Source: Ailanthus altissimus
Lineage: Eukaryota; Streptophyta; Magnoliopsida; Sapindales; Simaroubaceae
Reading direction: 5' to 3'
Length of the DNA stretch: 64,000 bases
NCBI GenBank assembly: GCA_946807835.1
Contig: OX327683.1
Span: forward strand, 2,857,001-2,921,000
Shown: positions 47,199 through 58,439 of the stretch, in pieces
How the letters are laid out: the number at the start of each line of letters is the position of its first letter
Position numbering within the stretch: position 1 is the stretch's first letter
Position numbers and translations under genes: made by a program
Notes under the pieces: generated by a model
What the model was told of the DNA's origin: nothing
Seen by the model: only the letters and a program-made list of their open reading frames with translations
Database searches by the model: none

Positions 47199-47989
47199 GT
47201 AATGATTATCCCATTGACTGTGGAAATTATATTTTAAGCTTGGATTATTGAAGTTGAAATTTATTTAGTTTAGTAGATAATGGAACTTATTTTGTTCGGT
47301 AGATTTTATTTTATTTTGATGAATATTATTTTTTTTGTTTGAATTTATTTAATGAACATTGAACTTATTTTATTTAATGGATTTTATTTTATTTTAATGC
47401 ATACTTATTTTATTTGCGTGGATGAATTTTTATTTTATCTTTTTTTTCTTGTTTAGTTAACTTATTTATTAGCTTATGTGAATGTCTTTTTGACACTTTA
47501 CTAAATTATTTATTTATTTGAATATTTTTAATTTATTAATTTTTTGTAAAAAAATAATTCTTACATTATATAATTTTAATATTTTAAAAAATATTTAAAA
47601 AGTTAAATCAAATCGAACTAGATCGATTCAATTCGGTCCAACTCATACATGATTTGGTATGATGAAGTTCTAAAAAATAAAAAAAAAACTGATTTGTTTT
47701 AGTACAATTTAATTTTTAAAAATACTAAACTAAATCGTGCCACACGACACCTACCCTTAATTAACGGTGAATATTAACTATAACAATTATAATCAAAATA
47801 TTTTATCTAATATAAAGACAAAATCACACCACCTCATTGTTTGAGTAACAGTATATCTTTTTTTTTTTTTTTCATTTTATGGTGAAAGTTCGTTTATCTA
47901 GTATGAAAGTTTTCTTCTCTTTTTGTGTAAATTGTTTTTAATAAAAATACATATATTATATCTTAAATCTCAATATTATAATATTATTA
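47199..47989. other. Right half of the possible hAT-like shell, then AT-rich spacer
   Basis: 47600-47765 has phrases 'aaatcgaactagatcgattc' and 'aaatcgtgccacacgaca', then 'cctacccttaa', the presumed terminal repeat. The rest is AT-rich with a T run at about 47857-47870. Confidence 0.3.
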
Positions 47990-48440
47990 TTGAATAGTTT
48001 TTTACCATTAAATTAGAATTTAAAGAGAAATAATAATTCTTCACAACTAGAGGAAAATAATCGACCCGCTTTCATCAGCTTTATATCCTTCACAATCGGA
48101 GGAAAATCAATAACCTTTGCAATTGAAGAAAAATAATAACTTTTCCAGACATTAGAAGAAATTTTGGTTTAGTATCGGAGAGAAATAAGTAAGCCTTTAC
48201 AACTCGATGAAAATAACTTTGATCCAATACTGAAGGGAAATAAAATACTATATCAACAGTTTTTTACCCTTTATAATAAGAGAGAAATAAATAACCTTTA
48301 CAGTCAAATAAAAATAAATAACTTCTACAATTAGAGTAAAATAAACAACCATTACAACTTAAAAAGCTTTAGTTGAACTTAAATCCATTATTTCAAAAAT
48401 TAAAGTGCTAGCATCAATCATTAGGCCACATGAGTGGTTG
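47990..48440. repeat. Degenerate repeat of about 30 bp phrases
   Basis: Variants of 'cctttacaatcggaggaaaataaataa' recur every 30-60 bases. Related to 11600-11890 in content, order and end. Confidence 0.55.
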
Positions 48441-49885
48441 ACTAAATCAGATAAACTTAAGTGTGTTATTATTAAAATTAGTTCTCATTATTTTCAATTT
48501 TTTTTAAAGGAGAAGAAATATTTATTGTTCATCATCCTTAACTTGGATAAATAAGTGTTTAAGTGTTTTTAATCAAAAAATACAATTGCTAACAAATATA
48601 TGGCACTATTTAAAGCAGGAAAAAAGAAATTCAAAGCCAAAATAACTATAAATATAAGACATTCAATTAATTATTTGTAATAAAAAAAATTAAATAACAA
48701 TAGGCGCAATTGTACCGGTGACATGTGGTAATAAAAATGAAGATATTGATAATAAAACATATGGTAGCATAAGAAGAAAAATAATGTAGAAATAACAATA
48801 AACACAACAATAGCGATCGATAATAAAACATATTTTTTTTATCTAAATTAAGAATTTGAATTCTGATTAGAATAATTGTTTTAGTTTTTCAATTGTTAAG
48901 AGATCAGTTTTAATCCTTTAGGAGAATTGTAAGCTGTAACATTATAATAATTATTTGATTTTTGAGACTTAATAATTGTATTTAAAAAAATAAACATAAG
49001 ACATTTCAATAACTATTAGTAATGATAATTTAAAAAAAAATCATTCTTAATGAAATCCGTAGTACGGGCGGCATGTAGTTGCTTGGTTTCAACAACCAAC
49101 AACAATTACTAAGCTGAAAAAAATATTAATTTATTTAGTTTTTTTTTTAATAAAAGAGTATTAGTATCGCATTATTTTAATTACTGCTTTTATTCAATCA
49201 AATTTTCAATATTTTATATTTATTATAATTTATTAGTACAATAAAAAAAGATTGATTTAAAAATTCATACAGTCGCAAAGACGTTAACACTGCTATTATT
49301 TATATACTAATTATCATAATTATAATTTCTAAGGGTCAATACTTAAATTTTTTTTATGTATTTATTTCTTAATTGACCTTTAAAAATTATATTTATACAA
49401 AACTTTAATTATCGTATTGCTGCCTAACACCAAACAACCAACAAGAAGAAATTAATAACATCATGTCGGTCAGAATATAAACATCTTACGTGATTGCTAT
49501 ACCTCCTCATATATTTATAAAAACTTATCATTTTAGTCTTTAAATTTTTATTAATTATTTATTAAATCATTAACGGTTACAAATTATTAATCAGTTTTCT
49601 TAAAGACAAAAATAATTATATTTCAAATATAAAAATAAAAAAAACAATATATTATAAAATAAAAATAATAGTAAAAACGTATTTCAATCATCATAAATAA
49701 GCATACATAACTTAAATTAATCAGAATAATTATACTCTTCGTCAAAACTAATAAAAGCATTTAATAAACCATAGATTATGAGAAAATATGCTAACATAGA
49801 GATTCTATCACACCAAACTCTCTTTAAATTTTACAAAATCTCTCATCATTAAGCAATAAAAATATCAACAAAATGGTCTTTATAA
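48441..49885. other. AT-rich spacer
   Basis: No coding region, RNA gene or element end recognised. Confidence 0.4.
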
Positions 49886-49889
49886 TAGA

Positions 49890-50475
49890 ATACCCTATTT
49901 TCAAACATGATTTTGAAAAAAAAAAGAGATATCTAATCTAATGTGTTTAATTCGAAAGTGTTAAATAAATTTTTTGACAAATCAAGGTACTTGTGTTGTC
50001 ATACAAAATAGAAGTATCAGCAAAATGAACATTATAATCTTGAAAAGTTTGTTTTATCCAAAATATTTGTGTATCACAACTACTAGTAATAATATTTTGA
50101 CCTCGATAATTGTTGTGACAACAAAGTTTTGCTTTTTACAAAACAAAAGTACAAGAGAATGACCTAAAATGTGATAAGTACCACCAATACTCTTTATATC
50201 CACTTTGCAATTGACAAAGTCAACATTGGAGTAACCAATAAGATTTAATTGAGTCCCTCTATAGTACTATAGTCCTAGGTTTATAATATCGTACAAATAT
50301 CTAAAAAAAATTTTTTTTACCACAACCAAGTGAGATATTTTTGGATAGAATCTCGCACAAAAGTGCACACTAAACATAATATCCGGTCCACCAATATTTA
50401 AATAAAAAAGTGAGCCAACCAAACTTTGATATTATCTTAGTTGACATTTACTCAATTTTTAAGTTGACATACATT
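49890..50475 (-). pseudogene. Copia RNase H remnant (Sirevirus-like), minus strand
   Basis: The minus strand reads LVGSLFYLNIGGPDIMFSV and SHLVVVKKI, then LIGYSNVDFVNCKVD and GGTYHILGHSLVLLFCKKQN. These match the RT-RNase H junction of Sirevirus-type Copia elements (RPDIMFSV, GYSDADFAGCKVDRKSTSGTCHFLG). The catalytic DADF is NVDF. It ends near 49890 with stops; no LTR was found on either side. The plus-strand frame at 49974-50162 is a shadow. Confidence 0.75.
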
Positions 50476-50893
50476 TTATTTCCTTCATTAATCTTTTAAG
50501 GAGATCTTTTAATATTTAGAATAATTGAAGAAGATTTCATCATTCTCCCATTATTCTCAATTTAAACTCCTTACTCATAAAAGTTGAAAATTTCTTACAT
50601 AAAATTTATTAGTAAATCTATAAAAAAAATATCATGAGCATAAATTTGTATAATAAATATATTACAATCCTTATGCATAATGAATAGAGTGATCTTCACC
50701 AACAAATACCCTTCCTAATGTAGATCAATTAAATAGATCATTCAATGAATTCTACAAAAGATTTAAAATTTGATAATGTCAATTTAAAATTCCTTTCACT
50801 TTTTTTATTTTATTTTATTTTAATTTTTATTAAATTAAAAATATTAAACTTATTAGATTGTACCACATATCCCCTAGTTTATAAATATACTAA
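50476..50893. other. AT-rich spacer, possibly remnant of the same Copia element
   Basis: No clear motif. It sits where the RT of the minus-strand Copia remnant would be expected, but no RT block could be read. Confidence 0.3.
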
Positions 50894-51432
50894 TGTCACG
50901 CCTTAAAATATTCTCAAGCAATGACTCAAACATTTGACGCATGACAAGACCATCAAGAGGGTATTTAACCCATTGTGTGTTACATGGGTTGAAGCTTCTA
51001 GAAGGCCCAATTGAGTTGGGTTAAACCCACTTTTAAATGGTAGGTGAGAGTATTCTAGAGATGACATATTCCTTAAAATATTCTTGTGATAGGTGTCATC
51101 TTTGAAATATTCCTTTGGATATTCTCCACTTTAGATGTGGACCATTAGATTAGATTGAATCTTAACCGTTCATTGTATATAACTTTAGCTATAAATAGAT
51201 GAAGCTCTCATTTGAGAAACCATCCTCCAAATACTTCAAATTGTAGAAATACTCAAGCATTGTAATTCTATAGTTTTGTAATCTCTCTTTAGTAATAATA
51301 TACGAGAGCATTCTCTCAAACACTTGGTGTACTTCTTCTTCATCTATTTCTTTGGTTAATTGGGTCTTGTAGGCTGCTTAGCACTTGTAAAGTGTTTAAG
51401 GCCGCACGGGTTCGAGAAATTAGTTCGTGACA
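50894..51432 (+). repeat. 5' LTR of the deleted gypsy element
   Basis: 539 bp with 7 bp inverted ends TGTCACG and CGTGACA. A TATA box 'gctataaatag' lies near 51188-51198. It runs into 'ttagttcgtgaca', followed after two bases by the primer site. Confidence 0.8.
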
Positions 51433-51434
51433 AG

Positions 51435-51448
51435 TGGTATCAGAGCGG
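51435..51448 (+). promoter_or_regulatory. Primer-binding site, initiator-Met type
   Basis: tggtatcagagcgg is an exact match to the common TGGTATCAGAGC site. Confidence 0.9.
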
Positions 51449-51459
51449 GTTCAAAGAAG

Positions 51460-52655
51460 ATGGTAAAGGAAGTTACTGGATCATCCAAGATTACTGAAGG
51501 GAATGGTAGAGACCCCAAAGCTAGGAGACATACGAGTGTTTCACCAGAAAATCTCATTGATCCGAATCATAAACTAAGGGACATGGTTATAAAGCTCTGT
51601 GGTATTGTGAACAAAGCGACGGATCTCCTTGGGGAGTTGGAAGAGCGAGTCGAGAATCGCGAGGTAGGCCTCGATACTCAAGGGGACGAGCTATGCTCCC
51701 TTATCAAAAGATCCATGGATGAGCATGCTGACAAGCAACGGAATTGGATCAAGGTTTTTTAAAAGAAGGTCTACAACACCATGGACAAAGTTCAAGCCCA
51801 AGTGGAAGGGCTGCGTAAAGGGTTTGAAGACGTCAAGGAGGACGTGGTGCTGTGTAAGCGAACGGGTGGTAATGGCGTAGCTACTTAAAGTGCGATGGTT
51901 ATACCAAGGGTTGAAGCCCCTAAACCGAAGGCGTTTAGCGACAAATGGGATGCCAAGGAGCTTGACAACTTTTTTTGGCAAATGGAGAGGTATTTTGATG
52001 CTATGGGCATGCGGGACAAACATAAGGTAAGTACTGCAACTTTATACATTTTCGATCATGCAATTCTATGTTGGCGTAAGAAAAACGAGGAGATTCGCAA
52101 GGGTACCTGCACCATAAACACATGAAAAGAAATGCAATAGGAGTTAAAGTGCCAATTATATCCGAAGAATGTGGCGCACGACGTTCGTAAACGGTTGAAG
52201 GAGTTAAAATAAACGAAGTCCATTAGGGAGTACGTGGATGAGTACTCTTTGTTGATGTTGCAAATCCGCAACATGACTAAAGAGGACTTGTTGTTCAATT
52301 TTCTGGATGGGTTACAATTATGGGCTACCAATGAGTTGAAGCGGCGCAAAGTACAGAATATATCTGACACCCTTATAATGGCAGAGACGCTCATGGATTA
52401 CCGCAAAGGAGAATCGGGTAAGTCTAAGAATTCTAAACCCAATCACAGTAAGGGTGGGGAAGCCAAGGAGTTTCAACCTCTGAAAGACAATGAGGAGAAA
52501 GGTAAACTGCCTAAGTGAAAGGAGTAGAAACGCAACGACCATAAAGGTAATGGTCTGAAGTATAATTGTTTCCTTTGCGATCGGGATCATTGGGTGAAAG
52601 ACTGTCCAAAGAAGAAGGCTTTCAATGCAATGTACAAGGCATAATATGAGGGCGA
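51460..52655 (+). pseudogene. gag of the deleted gypsy element
   Basis: Starts MVKEVTGSSKITEGNGRD at 51460. A coiled-coil-like LGELEERVENREVGLD follows. The retrotransposon gag block is KWDAKELDNFFWQMERYF, then LQIRNMTKEDLLFNFLDGL. The zinc knuckle CFLCDRDHWVKDCP has the CX2CX3HX4C spacing of some plant Ty3/gypsy lineages. Stops at 51760, 51886, 52123 and 52516 break it. Confidence 0.85.
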
Positions 52656-52659
52656 ACAG

Positions 52660-53195
52660 AGGCGTATGGGTTGTATGCAGCTATTCAAGTCCCTCAAAGC
52701 CAAGTGGCGTACCGACGCGCCAACGAGAACGACGCTCATGTACATTGAAGCCTATGTCAATTGCATAAAGACTCAAGTACTAGTTAATACGGGCGCTACG
52801 CATAACTTTATTAAGCGTACAAAAGCGGAGCGCTTGGGCCTTTATGTGAAGAAAGGAGAAGGGTACCTTAAGTTCGTAAATACGAGAGACAAGCCGCTGG
52901 ATAGGGTGGTTCGGGCCGAAATCCACATAAGCAAATGGCACATAAGGTAAATTTCTCAGTAACACCTCTCAATGATTTTGATGTGGTGCTAGGTATGGAG
53001 TTCTTACGGCAGTACAATGTGGTGCTACTTTCTTAACACAACTACATGTGTATTTTAGAGGAAGGACCTCGAATAATACCGATGGTAGATATGCCCAAGA
53101 GTGGGTGATCCAAGCCAAATGCCAAGATCTTTTCTGCAATACAACTATAGAATGATGCTGCGCACAAATGAGGGTTACATCCAGCCACAACAATA
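52660..53195 (+). pseudogene. Protease region of the deleted gypsy element
   Basis: LVNTGATHNFIKRTKAERLGL is the retropepsin core; the catalytic Asp of DTGA is Asn here. After 52950 the frame is lost, though a 'vlGMeFL' like block (about 52980-53010) can still be made out. Confidence 0.75.
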
Positions 53196-53198
53196 GGG

Positions 53199-53825
53199 AT
53201 GGATGAAGCAGCAAAATGGGGCAAGGATAAAATACCGAAGGATGTTGCGGAAGTGCTCGGGGAGCACAATGGGGTCATGCTTACTACTATATCAGGAGAA
53301 CCATCTTTAAGAGTGGTAATTGAGGGAAAGTTAGAGCTTAAGATTACGCTTCCAACCAAGGTGCCGATGCCTCCATCGGCGTTGGTGATGGAAGAGTTGC
53401 GGGGGCAGCTCAATGAGTTGTTGAATGCGGGTGTCATCTAAAAATCCAAGGCATCACATAATGTGCATTTACAGCACAAGGAGAGGGTCGAAGACAAGAA
53501 ACGACGTGTCAAGTATAGTGCGAGGGACTTGGTGATGGAGACGATACTTTCACCACAATGCAAGTCAGCACGCCCACTTCACAAGGTCCTTGATCATAGA
53601 GACAAGGGGCCGAGGGTTATTGCCAAGAGACTTGACAACATCTCGCATAAGGTGGGGATACCTTCGAGACAGCGGCAATGGCTACATCCGATGCATTCTG
53701 CAAGCAGTTGGAAGTATTACCGTGGAGGTTCAGAAGACGCAGAGTTTGCGCCATATAACCGGAAGCCTATAGGGATTTCCATATGCCATGACAAAAGTGA
53801 GGTTCTCAGGACGAGACTTAAGTAC
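53199..53825 (+). pseudogene. RT start fused to integrase C-terminus
   Basis: LRGQLNELLNAGVI, a stop, then KSKA is the opening of gypsy RT (LDAGFIRPSKAP). Right after it, at about 53458, HLQHKERVEDKKRRVKYSARD is the integrase C-terminal region before the GPFRVI-type block. RT core, RNase H and the integrase catalytic domain are missing, so about 2.5 kb or more was deleted at this junction. Confidence 0.75.
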
Positions 53826-55230
53826 TGACACGTGCAGAATATAGGAGTTTATTTTCAAGTGCAAGATTGTCAAAGTAATAAATAACCCGATGAGAACGGG
53901 GTCGATCCAAAGGAAAGTAGAATTAAAATTACAAATTATAAACACTTTTAAGATAATTAATACAGTATAAGATGTTTGCAAATATTCAAATAAAAGTTAA
54001 GGTTAGGGGGATCCACTCTTGGTATAAGCAGTAAGAATATTTTTAACTCTTTTTATAACTCAATTGGAATCCTCACACAAAGGAGGTTCCACCCGAAAAA
54101 TATAACAATTAAAGTTCATCATCATTTATATATTGATTAGTATTTATTTCTTTTAATTATTATACACCAAATCTTATAAATGAGTTCAAGTATTTATTAT
54201 GCCAATATTTATATTTATCTACAATAAATCCAGACTCTCACTTTAAAAGAAAGGGTATATACACTAAATCTTGTAAATGGTTTCAAGAATTTATTGTGCC
54301 AAGTATAAAGTTTGTCAATAATAAATCAAGAATCACCACTTTAGAAGAAAGGGTATTAATTCTATAAACAAAATAAATACATCATATATAAATTTACATA
54401 ACCTAAGAATGAAGCATTAAATTTATAAATAAGTGTTAAGTATATCTTATTACCTTGCAAAGAGTTTCACCCTTTTACCTTAGCATAAATAAAATTATTT
54501 GGACATAATAAAATTAAAGAAAAAGAAAAGAAATGAAGAAGAAATAACATAATTTAATAGTAAACAAGACAAATAATATTACAAACAAATAATACAAAGG
54601 ACAAATATTTTGAATTAAATTTTAACTTTCTAATTACATGCTTTAGGCATAAACAAGTCACCTATTTATAGAAAAACATGAATAAATCTAGACAAATTAG
54701 GAGGGAACCATTTGGATGATGAAAGTAAAGAATGGTGGCAAAATAATTTACATTGCTTATTACTAAGGCACTCACTTGATTATCCAATTTGAAATTGATG
54801 TGATCTAAATTAGCTGTCACCTTAAAGTTGTAGATAAGTCTCTTATATTTCCAAATTGAGTTGTCTCATACGTATTAGATACGTATTTTTATAGTTATGG
54901 GTCAAATACTGATGACTATTCAAACTGGGCGTGTACTGCAGATTAGTTCTGTTCTAGGCTATTTTTACCCCCTAAATAATCGAATTTAAAATGCTTTGTG
55001 AAATACAATATGTTAGCCCATTGAGTTAGCTCTTCACAAAATCAAGAATCACTCAAATTGGATATTTGGGTAGAACGTTATGCCCATTTTACCAAACCTA
55101 CCACAAAACAGTTAAAAGATAATTAGCTACAATATTGTAAACATAGTTAAGTTAAGAAAATTGAATACACTAGTAATAAAAAATAATGATGTAAAACTCT
55201 TATTAAATGTGTAATTTCAAGTGTTCATCA
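53826..55230 (-). repeat. 3' LTR of the LOG-bearing element
   Basis: 1405 bp. The plus strand starts tgacacgtgcagaatatagg and ends gtgttcatca; it matches the solo LTR at 29171-30600 throughout. Close to its plus-strand start it has 'aagtaataaataaccc' and 'tcgatccaaaggaaag'. It interrupts the gypsy element to its left. Confidence 0.88.
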
Positions 55231-55243
55231 CACCCCCCAACTA
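55231..55243 (-). promoter_or_regulatory. Polypurine tract of the LOG-bearing element
   Basis: The minus strand reads AGTTGGGGGGTG directly next to the LTR, a typical second-strand primer site. Its orientation confirms that the element runs on the minus strand. Confidence 0.85.
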
Positions 55244-56486
55244 GCTTATTGCTAGTCCCTAACAATTCGAGCATAAATAAAATTTGAACACTAGCTAAGT
55301 ATTTCAAACAACACATCAATTCAAAATCATAATCGCTATAAAGGTTATTTCAATTCTAACTTTTAAAATTTTGTGTGTGTGTGAATTAAGCCAAAGCCTT
55401 CTTACCACAAACCACAACATATATAGCCTTGATAAAAAAAATTTAAGTAAAAGCCTTAACTCTATATTCTTACAGGTGAATAACTTGTTTAATGGCTTAG
55501 GATTTCACTCATGGAGTTGGAAAACAGATAATCGCTCAAGAAAAAGTTACATTTAGTGACAGACAGGCAAACTAACATTGATCCAAAGATAGAAAAATCA
55601 ATTATTTAGAGTCAAACTATTATTGCCACATGCTAGCTTCAAGACTTGAATTGAATTGACTTATTTTCTCTCTTTTTTTTTTGAAAGACATAAGGAATCA
55701 TTAAAAAATAAGAGCAATTTATTACCATAATACTTTTCCAAGTTTTTTTTTTCATCCTTCAGCTAAGCAACCAAATCATTCATCATCCCAAATAATGTCA
55801 TTCCAAACAAAAATTAACCATTTCAAAATATCAATGAAAGTTCGTAAGCTGTTATCTCAAACCTCTCCACTCACTCACAAAAGATATGTAAGTTTAGAAA
55901 AGAATATGTATACTTAAACATAAAAATTCTCTTGGCTATATATATTGAATCATCCATCTTACCACAAGGCTTAGTATTGTTCTCAAGAAATAATTTTAGA
56001 AGTTATTCTTTAGTAACCTAGATAGAAAAAGTGATTTAAACTAAACAATTTTGAAATCATACATCGATAGCAAAGCAAATTTATTTACGCAAAAGTTACC
56101 AAAAACTTAAGCAAAAAACATAAAATACATTAAAAATAAATCAATTAGAATGTGTTTCAAAAGTTCAGTAATGTACTCTTTACTCTGCCATTTTAGAACT
56201 AGAATACGTCTCAAGAATGCATAAATAAACCTTTTATTCACACCATTCATGAATTTTTTTTTTACAGAACAAAGTGATAACAACAATAAAATAAAATAAT
56301 TAATACTAACATTATATATCAACTATCCTCCACTTAACCAGATTGAGACATTATCCTCAATGTCAAAATATAAAAAGAGTAAAGTATAGAAGATATCACT
56401 TGAAACATCTTTTATTGAAAATTAAACCTGTAACAAAAAAAAAACAAGTCACAAAAAATGCTAAAAAATACGTAGAAGTAGATAGG
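55244..56486 (-). other. Non-coding spacer between LOG and the polypurine tract
   Basis: AT-rich, no domain seen. 56340-56486 is shared with 29010-29170 ('ctcaatgtcaaaatata'), showing that this spacer moved together with LOG. Reading frames at 55371, 56107 and 56343 look accidental. Confidence 0.5.
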
Positions 56487-57143
56487 CTACAGACGAAGCG
56501 TCAAATCTATCTTGCGTTTCTTTTCACTGTTATTAGTATATCAATCTATCTGACTCGTTGTTGGATCAAATAAAGGTGTAAAAGCTTGTAGTTCATCGAG
56601 TAATTGATCAACAGTTGAAGCAGAAATGAGGATCTGTTGTGCTACAGATGAGACGAATTATTTTTCCACCGCATAGTCAAGAAAAGATAACAACCCATTA
56701 TAAAAACTATTAACATTTAACAAACCAATGAATTTTTTTTTATAGATTTGCAATTGTGCTCATAAGACAATTTAAAAATTATTCTCCAATATTTCGAAAC
56801 CTCCAAGTAGAACTATGAATGCATAAGCATTATGAAGCATAAAAGACATTCGTTCATGCATTGATGATACCTGTAACTCATCCCCAATTATTTTTTCAAA
56901 AATGTCTCCAACAGCTAGAGCTTTCAGTATGATACCCAAAACTCGACTGCCTTTATTTTGTACAGCGGTTGCCACAAGTCCCATTAATTCAAGACTACCT
57001 CCCCTATATACTAAATGAATATTTAGCTCAGCTAACACTTTACCAAGGGTTTCTGCTGCTTCTACAAACTCACTAGTTTTTTCAGGGCCGAATCCACAAA
57101 AGACACAAATTTTTATGAATTTACGATTTGATGATCCTTCCAT
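56487..57143 (-). pseudogene. LOG: Captured LOG (cytokinin-activating phosphoribohydrolase) copy 2, with stops
   Basis: 219 codons from ATG 57143 to TAG 56489-56487, without frameshift or intron; plant LOG genes normally have several introns. Motifs are KICVFCGFGPEK, HLVYRGGSLELMG (glycine loop partly lost), SSMHERMSFM and LLGGFEILEN (degraded PGGxGTxxE). After the first stop come [20 protein letters not shown] and QILISASTVDQLLDELQA. Stops are at codon 124 (TAA, same site as copy 1), 128 (TGA, Trp in copy 1), a TAA after AVEK (same site as copy 1) and TGA at the Trp-like site before NNSEKKRKIDL. It differs from copy 1 by one inserted codon. In sense with gag-pol, downstream of integrase. Loss of catalytic motifs means this copy is inactive. 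Confidence 0.92.
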
Positions 57144-57208
57144 GATTACACTCACCCTCTCTCTTGAATGATTTTGAGTTTGTACAAAGATGCAGAAACA
57201 ATGCAATG

Positions 57209-57216
57209 TATTTATA
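57209..57216 (-). promoter_or_regulatory. TATA box ahead of LOG
   Basis: The minus strand reads CTCTATAAATACATT; TATAAATA begins 73 bases upstream of the ATG, giving a short leader (TACAAACTCAAAATC...). Copy 1 has the decayed CTATAACTATATTG at the same place. It suggests that the gene had its own core promoter rather than relying on the LTR. Confidence 0.6.
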
Positions 57217-57501
57217 GAGCCAAAAGGTGTTGCAAAGTTAAGTCACATGGGCTGTTAGCTGAAAATACAAAATTTTCAACACCTTTTTACCAATTTTCAA
57301 TTTGTTAGCTAAAAAGTCACACGGGTTATCAGTTTAAAATGCAAAAGTTTCAAAAAGGACTAAGTGGTTGGTTATTGAAAAGACGTTTGAGTTTGAAATG
57401 AAATATTTAAAAATAACAACTATAGTAAATATATACAAGTAATTATGATTGTGGCTCACATCTTCCTCTGGTTTTACGTCCAGTAACGGCTTAAACGCCT
57501 T

Positions 57502-57789
57502 CTATAGGTCGGGGATAGACTTTCCATCTAATTTTCTTATAAATTGGCAAACATGGTCTTTTAAAGTCAGATTCCCGAGACTGTACCGCTCATGTTCTTT
57601 TAGGAATATGTCCCATAATTCACAATTTGTAATATGCACATAATTCACATATCCACTAGGATGCGTCTCAAGAGTCGATAAGATATCATCTATAGACTCC
57701 TTACTTAGGCCATCCTTAATGAACCTAATTTGATCTTCGCGATTTACAGACACCATTCCTAAAGTGCGGCAACGTGTGTTGCAAGTCAT
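57502..57789 (-). pseudogene. Unrecognised frame between integrase and LOG
   Basis: 95 residues, starting TCNTRCRTLGMVSVNRED, then IRFIKDGLSKESIDDILSTL, YVNYVHITNCELWDIF and HVCQFIRKLDGKSIPDL. It is well-mixed, hydrophilic and unlike AT-rich noise, with four Cys. I do not recognise the family; it may be an env-like or second captured gene, or its C-terminal part. The frame ends at a stop at 57504-57502, and related sequence (KAFKPLL...) seems to continue in the same frame. It is not present in the fragment at 29-31 kb. Confidence 0.5.
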
Positions 57790-57816
57790 GTGGACACACT
57801 TGTAATAAACATTTAT

Positions 57817-58038
57817 TCATTTTGCTCTTCGCGTTTTTGCAAAAGAGCTTCTACCTAAGCCAGGTATGTAGGAAATTAATGAGTTTAAAAATTTACCTAT
57901 CAATCGAACCTTGACTTCAATTAACCAACGTAAATCAACAGGTATATTCATAATTATTAATAACCTTAATCTTTCACATCTTGCTTGGTAAATTTTCTTC
58001 AAAGAATTTTGAAGCAATGAGGAAAAACGTTTTTTCAA
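57817..58038 (-). pseudogene. Basic frame upstream of the unrecognised frame
   Basis: 73 residues, rich in Lys, Arg and Leu (KKRFSSLLQNSLKKIYQARC ... SFAKTRRAK). It may be the N-terminal part of the next frame, or the former end of integrase. No family recognised. Confidence 0.35.
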
Positions 58039-58439
58039 ATTTTTTAGAATATCATCTATTATTCATTTTTTAGAAAAAAGGAAAAAATAGAAGATATCAG
58101 TAATTATGAAAAACTAACAAAACCGACTTGAAATATCACGGAGTACCGTTATCTGCCACTTAACCGGGGTGCAAAATAAAACTCTAACAAAAATACTAAA
58201 TTAACCTGCAAGTAAAATATATATATAAAGTTAGAAGAAATATATATATATATAAATATGTAAATATGTAAAACAAAGATTAATTGGTCTCGTAATAAGG
58301 GTCCGACAGGGACGTAAATTCTTTATGAAAAGCTTGATTTTCTAGAAACGGCTTGAGTCTTTGCCCATTTACCTTAAACACAATCTCATTCTAGGATTTT
58401 CAATGTCAATTGTTCTATAAGGGACACATGTTTCACAAT

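Larger units (their letters stand above)
19000..47765. mobile_element. Possible hAT-like shell split by the Copia nest
   Basis: The two flanks of the Copia element, 19000-19435 and 47199-47765, look like halves of one element. Both are rich in 'aaatcgaa' and 'gattcaatt' phrases in opposite sense. The left flank starts near 'ggatggacaaaaatcgaatc', and the right end reads on the minus strand 'taagggtaggtgtcgtgtgg'. This resembles the TAGGGGTG-type ends of hAT elements. Inference only. Confidence 0.3.
50894..53825 (+). mobile_element. Deleted Ty3/gypsy element with 5' LTR, gag and fused pol ends
   Basis: 5' LTR, perfect primer site, gag, protease, the first part of RT and then directly the integrase C-terminus; everything between is missing. 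It is cut at 53825 by the 3' LTR of the LOG-bearing element, so its own 3' LTR is absent. Its coding part has a markedly higher GC content than its surroundings. Confidence 0.8.
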
